Below, one piece after another: positions 57,101 to 64,000 of a DNA stretch of 64,000 bases (the first letter of the stretch is position 1; each line of letters opens with the position of its first letter). The position numbers and the translations under genes were made by a program. Where the stretch lies: positions 52,083,429 through 52,147,428 of the forward strand of contig CM049312.1 in NCBI GenBank assembly GCA_026874595.1. Direction: 5' to 3'. The stretch is from Sipunculus nudus. Lineage: Eukaryota > Annelida > Sipuncula > Golfingiida > Sipunculidae. Under the pieces are notes generated by a model. That model made no database searches and was not told where the DNA came from. It saw nothing but the letters and a program-made list of their open reading frames with translations.

Positions 57101-59708
57101 GTCTGGGGATATTATGGCATCTCCGATGCCAGACATTTCTAGTCTTTTTTAAATGATGACATCATCGTCGTAATAGACGGCAATATTGGAACTAGCACAA
57201 GTTCTTATCATGTTAAAAACTGTCATCAGTCTGAAAATGATTTTTGACATCTCTATTATTACTACAATTAACAATGTCACGGACCTTATACAGCATAACA
57301 ATACATTATTTTGACATCAGAATCAGAACACATAGGAATTCCAGGTTTTAAAGGTGCCAATTCAGATAGTTGATGTCTATTCAGTATAAGGATAATCCTT
57401 AAAATTTTCATAAAACTCCGATCCCACCGCACGTTGGCTGTTCGTTTTGTTTATACCCACGTGTTTATTACAGGTGGTGGGGGGGGGGGCAAAATATTTA
57501 AAAAAATCAACAAGGACATCTGGCGGCAAGGCAGACAACCAGGGTTTAGCAAAGGGCGTTTTGCAACATATGCAACAATCACTTTAAGTTACACGGTTTT
57601 CCCCTTTGTCAACATTTCTGTGTTTACTAACAGTTTGTAGATACCTCCGACACAGAGGTGTTATAAAAATTACCTACAGTTCATAAATATGTACGCAAAG
57701 TAAGTCAGAAATCACATACATTTTATAGAAAAGGCAGATGAATGGCTGGCTGGAATCATACGACATCAGAAGCGGGTCTAGGGGAATGGTCCAGGGGGTC
57801 CGGACCCCCCCCCCCCCCCTTTTCAGCTGCTGCAACCTTTTTTAAGGGTTTCAGACCAATTTTTGCGGCCTGGAACCTCCCCCCCCCCCCCTTTTCGGAC
57901 CTCGGGGACCCTTGTTTACAGGTTTTCATTGGTCCTCCTGGATTGGACCTCTCCTTTTCCTTAATCCTTGATTGCCTCTGGATCTTTTCTTAACTGCCAG
58001 CCCCTGAAGATGGAAACGTCAAGCTGAACCAGTCTCACATCTATGTGGGCATCTGTAAACGCTGATTACTGCCAATATTAATGTTTATCAGTCTTCAAAC
58101 TTCACAACCAACACAAACATATCTTTTTTTTGTAATATTAACTTAAAGTTTTGCATGATGGTAATCAATGTTATACGTGGTGCCACTCTCTACAGGGAGT
58201 ATGTATACTGGACCAAATATATTTTTGATAAAAAAATAATGTAATATATATACATATATTTATATATATAATTAAATAAAATAACATACGTATAATTGAC
58301 AATAACACGGTATGACATTCTGCTGCAAACCTGGGTACAATTCACTAACTTACCACTAAAATGCATTTTAAAGAAAATAATTGGAATACATTTGATCTTT
58401 TCCTTACATATGTTTTTATGTGATGAACATTTGGATAGTGCCACAGTAAACTGACCCTTCCTTTGGTAAGCGCCATGCTCTCTGTAAAGTTGTGCTAGAG
58501 TATCCAACGAGTGGCCCTACTTGAAAATGAACGGCGAGTATTTCCTCTGCGTTGGAAGCTAGGTCATCTGCAGTTAGCAAATGAAGTGTCCAGTGTTCGC
58601 ATATCTAAGCTTTCTTTGCATGCCATCTCTCGTTCTTGAGGCTTTGTAAGAACATCCTACACGGGCTGGATAAGGCCATGTTATGGCAAGGCAGAGCTAA
58701 TCGTAAGCAGTCCAGTATATCAAGTAGCCTAACGCTAAACACATGTTACTGTTGAGGCTGCTGGGCAAGGGCGAACCCGTGAACCGGAGATGCGTGAGAT
58801 CAGCAGCCCGGTCCCTCAAGGTCCCCGACCTGAAACTTATACGTATGCTCCTTTGTACGGGTAATTAAGGTTGTTTGTCGAGGCCTGAAGAGAACACCAG
58901 AATGGTGGCGTCCACAGCAAACATGAGCAAACTCCTGTCACTGACGGCCACCGCAAACAGCCAGTATTCAGGACCGGGTCACCGTGGCCCGTCTAAATGA
59001 AGTGTACGTGCTTTCATGATATGTAGGACGATTATGTTGTTACCTGCAGAATTAATGTGTGATGAAAAACAATACATGCGGAACAGTGATTCAGCGAAAT
59101 TCGAAATAAATATATACTTTTGTGAATGTTGGGTATATGGTGCATATGTATGTATGTGTGTGTGTTTAAAAACATCTTTGCATGGTCATCATGATGACCA
59201 TACAAAATTGCCGTCATTAGAAGAGTGGCCTCAACATAGGAACGTGTCTTAATAGTAGAGATTAAGTGGGAGTATATAGAACTGCATATGAGGACAAGCT
59301 CACGTTCGGTATATATATATATATGTTTGAGAATAAATGCTCCAGATCATATGAAGCCAGTATGCCCTTCAGGTCCAAACACAAACCCTTTGTGTCCTCT
59401 TTAGGCTTTAAAGATAACCAGATTAATCACCATTCTAGTTATCCTGTCAGGTGAATGTCCACATAATCGATGTCAGTCATTTTACATATTGGTGTCGAAC
59501 TGATTGATGGTATTCCTGCCATGTCTTTACACACTGACCACCACTGAGGCAGCCTTACCGATACCTGGGAAGATATTGTACAGGAGAAGCTCATCATGAC
59601 ATATGAGTGTGTTTATTGCAGAATGGTGCGGTTCTTTGTCAAATAACTCTTGTTTATTTATCAAGATGTGAAAAGTATTTTCTTACCTGAATGTGATATA
59701 AATATATG

Positions 59709-59718
<10 letters not shown>
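57101..59718. other. Spacer without recognised gene
   Basis: Contains G/C runs at 57477-57488, 57805-57819 and 57879-57891 within the GCGGGTCCAGG family (57765-57910). 58520-59000 is less AT-rich and looks unique, but no domain is recognised. Confidence 0.4.
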
Positions 59719-59739
<21 letters not shown>

Positions 59740-59740
59740 A
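59719..59740. repeat. (TG)n microsatellite
   Basis: About ten TG repeats following a short TA tract. Confidence 0.9.
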
Positions 59741-59758
59741 TCATTAGATAGAGAAGAT

Positions 59759-60011
59759 CTATTATCATACAAGGCTTCGAATGGCTATATACTCGCTACA
59801 AGTAGAACGTGGACGATACAATAACATCCCACGGCACGATAGAATATATCCAGCTTATGACTCAAACGCTGTAGAGGATACAAAGCACTTACTCTTGACA
59901 TGTGAAAATCTCGAAAAGCTACAAGGCGAAATAGTTGACGTTGCAAGGTTGAATTATGGGAATTCTTTTGACATAAAATCAAACAGTGAAAAATTCCAAT
60001 ACCTAATCTAG
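59759..60011 (+). pseudogene. LINE reverse transcriptase C-terminal fragment
   Basis: The peptide RGRYNNIPRHDRIYPAYDSN, then EDTKHLLLTCENLEKLQ, matches the zinc-binding tail found after RT in many animal non-LTR retrotransposons (consensus GRYxxIPRxxRxCxxC..EdExHFLxxCp). The first two Cys are lost (RIYPAY); the later His and Cys remain. Only the tail is present, 5'-truncated as is usual for LINE copies. Confidence 0.75.
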
Positions 60012-60549
60012 AGTAATCTAGATATTGTGAGTGAAACTGCACTATTTGCCACACATGCATATGACAATGAGTAATTCGTTTATTTCTGCTAAGGACGCTG
60101 GCTATTAAATAGTGGCTTTTCTTGCAGTAACGGTGCTCCATAAACCCTCCCAGACTGGATGTGTATTTTGTAATTTTTATTGTCGAATATAATATGTTGC
60201 TCCTTAATATAATGTTATATATAAGGCCCTGCCATAAAAAATGATCATACAATAAGTTAAAACTTCTACATGCATATATAGACATTTCTCGCTAAATGAA
60301 TTTACAATAGACCCCTTTCACGACAGAGCACATAATTTTGCGTTCATTTCTACCTCACAAAACTTTAGGCACAGCGCAATAAAATATATATGGTTTCATG
60401 GTTATCCTCGCAGATAACTAGAAATTTGTAAAATTGTGCAGACCTCCGCAAAGTCAGCTCATCCCCCCCCCCCCCCCATGGCATTGTCAGAAATGCAGCA
60501 TTTTCTTTAAAAATTCCTGGTTCCGGAATGTGATCCGGGTCACCCCAAA
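60012..60549. other. Non-coding spacer with C15 run
   Basis: C15 at 60463-60477. No gene. Confidence 0.4.
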
Positions 60550-61180
60550 AATTTAATCAGTTGTTCCTTATATCACTGCCGAGCTATCCTGAAAATTTCA
60601 TAAAATCCGTTAATAACATTTTGAATAGTGTTGCTAAGAGACAGACAGTTTGTGAAAACGAATGTTGGCACTTGAAACAAGGCCATTTTTTTAGAAATGA
60701 CCCTTTTATCAAACCACGTCATACAGTACCAACATTTCGGCTGAGAGAAATCGGTTAGGAGGTATGGTCACAAAATTGACTGTATTTTTTTTATATCTAT
60801 AGTCCTATATGGGGGGAAATAAACATCATTGTACTCCACTCTTATTTTTACATAAGATGGATATAAGTATGTTTGTATTTCGATTAATTACGTGCTTACT
60901 AAGTGCAGATATGTCCAATACCCAAAATAATTTTCATTTTTTTTAATATGTGCATAAGTTTAGACACAATGAATAGTTTGGATCTGCTTCATAATCTAAG
61001 TTTATTTTATTGTTTCTACGATACCTGGATTGTGAAAAGTAAAGCTGGTATTTGAAACAAGGAGAAATGGCTTGTTTTTCAAACCATGTTAAAGTGCCAA
61101 GGCTAAAGAAGGCGGAAACTTGGTACATGGTCACTGCAATCAACTTTAACTTCCAAATTACTAGTCGTAGTTACTAATTT
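60550..61180. repeat. Diverged copies of the ~385-bp repeat
   Basis: 60655-60785 and 61030-61150 share GGCACTTGAAACAAGG, AAACCACGTCAT-like, GCTGAGAGAAATCGG and ATGGTCACAAAATTGACTGTA-type blocks, spaced about 375 bp, as in 62580-63490. Confidence 0.5.
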
Positions 61181-61377
61181 TACTGAATTACTAAAGTTTG
61201 GTAAAAAGAATATTTATAAACTAATTTTGTATGCCTAATATTCCGTCGGTAGTTTACACATGTATATAAGTCTTTATAATATATGATAGAACTTCTCTCT
61301 ACTGGACTTGAGATGGACTCGGTGTGCCTTTTCGAGTCCTATAGCCTCGGAGTCCGAACTCAAGTCCTAATCCAGAA

Positions 61378-61421
<44 letters not shown>

Positions 61422-61446
61422 CTGATGAAGTCAAACTAACCGTACT

Positions 61447-61507
<61 letters not shown>

Positions 61508-62579
61508 TATATATATAAGATACAAAGCTGACAGGGATCAAATATGTGCGTGTACATATTAATTTGGTATATAAATTCATTAATATAATGCAATATGACT
61601 TTGACAGTTTGCCAATAGCTGTGCAAATTAAAATATATAACAAGAGATTATGAATTAAATATTGGACCGAATAAGCCATTGCATGATGTAATTTGCCATA
61701 TACATGTGTGATATATAGATAGTTCTGATCCGTTAAATAATCTCACAATTGCTGTATCTGCGCATGTATCTATATGTATATGCGTGTGTATAATGCATGT
61801 GGATTAACTTTCTGTACAACCATGCAAGATGAAACCTTGCCTGAGGTAGTCTGATCACCTTACAGCTGACCAATACTGTATTATGTCTCATTCAGTCAAC
61901 CCAGTAACAGAGTGATTCAAGTCTTTATTGTATATCTTAATGGACAACCTTGGTCAGTCCGTTCAGGTGTATGATGTTGAAATATATATAACATATAGGT
62001 CTCCTGCGATACTGCGCATGACAATCAGACCTGGGTTCAATTCAGAGTTTTCAATTTAAATTAAATTAAAATCTTGATGTATGAAACTTCAATTTTTGGA
62101 AATGATTCCTATTCATTTCAAATGACTAAGTATTATATTCAAAATCAGGAAAGGAAAGTAAGCAATATGTTAATATACATGCACTTTTCATTGGCAAGTG
62201 TGCTGGTATACATTAATGAGTTAACTGTATAGGCCTGTTGCTCGAATATACGTAACATTAGTGAATAAATTTTTTAAACATGACTAGACCACAATTAACG
62301 GACATTTTATCGATTCTGTAATTTTGTTTTATAGATTTTATTTATTAATAATGAGTAAGGATGATGTTACAGTTATATTCATGCTGGCCTAATATCAAGG
62401 GGGCGTTGAGTCGCCTTTATAACATATAGATTTGTTTTTTTAGTCGTTTTATTAGATTTATTACACTTTGAATACATTGTCTTTCAAATAGAAACCATCA
62501 AACTTAAAATATGTCTTAATTAAAAAGGGGGGAAAATGGTACTTATTCTATGATCCTAAGAAAACCATTATGGAAGTTA
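61181..62579. other. AT-rich spacer with two (TA)n tracts
   Basis: TA tracts at 61381-61420 and 61456-61516. No gene recognised. Confidence 0.45.
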
Positions 62580-63500
62580 TAGCCAGTTCCAGGAACGCCG
62601 TGACTTGCCACTTTCACGCGGTTTGATAAAAAGGCCATTTCTCCGAAATTTCACCTTGTTTCAACTACCAACATTACTTTTCATTGTCTAGGGACCATAG
62701 GAAATTATGAAATAACTCAGGTTTTGAAGTAAATCTAAACATTTTATTATGTATAATCTTTTGTAAAAAATGTGCACACTTTCAAAATTTTCAAAATTAT
62801 TTTGGGAATTTGACATAACTTCTCTAAATATTATAAGAATGTAATTCGTCCCAATACATACACATTTATATCTACCTTGTTCAGAAATAAAAGAAGAGTA
62901 AAACTGTGTTAATTTCACGACCATAGGCCTAGTAATTAGGTATTGACAGTCGATTTTGTGACCTGAACTGATTTCCCTCAGCCACAAATTTAATTGGCAC
63001 GTTGACGCAAATTGATAAAATGGCCATATCTAAAAAAAATGTACCCTGGTTCAACCACCAACATTAACTTTCATACTTTAGGAACCTTAGGAAGCAATTA
63101 AATGAACTGAAATTTCGGATAAAAATCACACAATTTATTGTGTCAAAACTTTTGGTTAAAAAATGTGCACACAAAAAAAATTAAAATGATTTTGTTAAAT
63201 GAATATGTCAGCAAGTAGCTCGTCCAAATACAAACACATTTATATCTATTCTGTTTTGTAATGAAAGAAGTGTAAAATGGTGTTTATATCGCCACCATCG
63301 GACTGAATTAAGGAAGTTACAGTCGATTTTATGACCATACCCCCTTAGCCGATTTCATTCAGTCGCAAACTTGGTTCTTTGACGTGGTTTGATAAAAAGG
63401 GCCATTTCTCGAAAAAAAATTGCCTTATTTCAAGTGGCAACATTCGTTTTCACAAACTAGGGACTTCTAGGTTTAAGAAAATTATGGCCTAGAAAATCCC
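62580..63500. repeat. ~385-bp tandem repeat (about 2.4 copies)
   Basis: Units near 62610, 63000 and 63385 share GGTTTGATAAAAAGGCCATTT, CACCAACATTAnTTTTCA, AGGnACC.TAGGAA, TACAAACACATTTATATCTA and ACAGTCGATTTT. Tract ends about 260 bp before the SLC22-like start codon. Confidence 0.65.
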
Positions 63501-63762
63501 TCCTGGGTGGGGAGCTGTATCCTTACTGGCCCCTGGACTTTGTGTGTATGGGTTTGCGATTCTGCCGGCAGGTCAGATTGCACATGATGGCCCAGCCAGT
63601 CGATCGCGTGGTTTAAGCCAGGAACGCCGTGAAGCTACGGCCTGTCACAGCGTGTCACTGCGAGTTGGTGGGCGTGTCTTGGGAGCCATGCGCTGACACA
63701 GTTCTGTTGCAGCAGCATTCACGCGCCTGGTCTGGCTGGAGAGGTCTCTCGCCGATCGCAAG
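63501..63762 (+). promoter_or_regulatory. Presumed 5' region of the SLC22-like gene
   Basis: Noticeably more GC-rich than the surroundings, with GGTGGGCGTGTC (Sp1/KLF-like) at about 63666. No TATA box at a usual distance. Inferred from position only. Confidence 0.35.
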
Positions 63763-63915
63763 ATGAAGCTGGATGACGCTTTATTAACGCTTGGCGCCCA
63801 CGGACGCTATCAAATCTGCGTGTACCTGTTGATATCACTGTTTGACAACTTTCCGTCAATATGGCATATGAGCGTTATGGCATTTCTGGGTTACGAGCCT
63901 GACCATCATTGTAAG
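63763..63915 (+). CDS. SLC22-family organic ion transporter, first exon
   Basis: ATG GAAGCTG-type start (AAGATGAAGCTGGATGAC) opens MKLDDALLTLGAHGRYQICV, then YLLISLFDNFPSIWHMSVMA and FLGYEPDHHC. The order acidic/amphipathic N-terminus, LGxxGRYQ, first membrane helix, then PDHxC opening the large extracellular loop is the signature of SLC22 members (OCT/OCTN/OAT types), 12-helix plasma-membrane carriers of organic cations, anions or carnitine. The exon ends at a consensus donor TGTAAG-GTAAGT (63915/63916); the family's long first extracellular loop would be in the next exon, outside the window. Substrate cannot be inferred from this part. Confidence 0.8.
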
Positions 63916-64000
63916 GTAAGTTCAAAACATTTCAATTCGCTATGCTGAGTGGGTAATGTTATCCATGTATGTACATATCCATCATTTCACTGTGAGTGAA
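63916..64000 (+). other. Start of first intron of the SLC22-like gene
   Basis: Begins GTAAGTTC; continues past the window end. Confidence 0.7.

Overview
The window reads as animal nuclear DNA from a mollusc, most likely a bivalve. It is AT-rich and intron-bearing, and almost all of it is repeats. The bivalve call rests on a repeat type: core tandem repeats of about 158 bp, an (ACGG)n-type microsatellite, and a conserved 3' end that can form a hairpin. I know this layout from the pearl / Helentron-associated elements and BIV160-like satellites of bivalves. No bacterial features (operons, Shine-Dalgarno sites, CRISPR) are present.

Only two host genes are secure. (1) An SH2B/Lnk-family adaptor gene on the minus strand has three exons, at 28242-27310, 13827-13726 and 11525 to about 11331. 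They join in phase 0 and encode the N-terminal phenylalanine-zipper dimerisation region, a proline-rich and basic linker, and a complete PH domain. The SH2 domain was not found; it is probably left of base 1. The 13.5 kb first visible intron and 2.2 kb second intron are full of transposons. (2) At the right edge (63763-63915, plus) lies the first coding exon of an SLC22 (organic ion transporter)-like gene that continues past the window.

Layout: 1-8798, pearl-like elements, one nested in another; 8799-11330, degenerate 145-bp repeats and one possible further SH2B exon; 11331-28242, SH2B exons and introns, with a pearl-like element 11 bp from an exon, a 54-bp minisatellite and a hAT-like MITE; 28243-31561, 5' flank with homopolymer runs; 31562-33335, a deleted Ty3-type retrotransposon followed by a tiny two-LTR element (TRIM-like) whose LTRs contain a tRNA-like sequence; 34378-36915, minisatellites; 38538-43645, a CACTA-like DNA transposon with a candidate three-exon gene and a second CACTA-like element inside it; 43980-46985, a decayed Ty3-type element with LTR, gag and protease remains; 47875-48058, a long hairpin with a hammerhead-like motif; 49234-50957, a 40-copy 43-bp satellite; 51436-51921, a Harbinger-like MITE; 54067-54620, a GC-rich poly(A)-ended stretch; 54781-55590, three tRNA-derived SINEs including a near-perfect 243-bp palindrome; 56200-57100 and 60550-63500, further tandem repeats; 59759-60011, a LINE tail.

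Most open frames in the window are by-products of tandem repeats whose unit length is a multiple of three. All identity statements are by eye; no alignment or database search was run.
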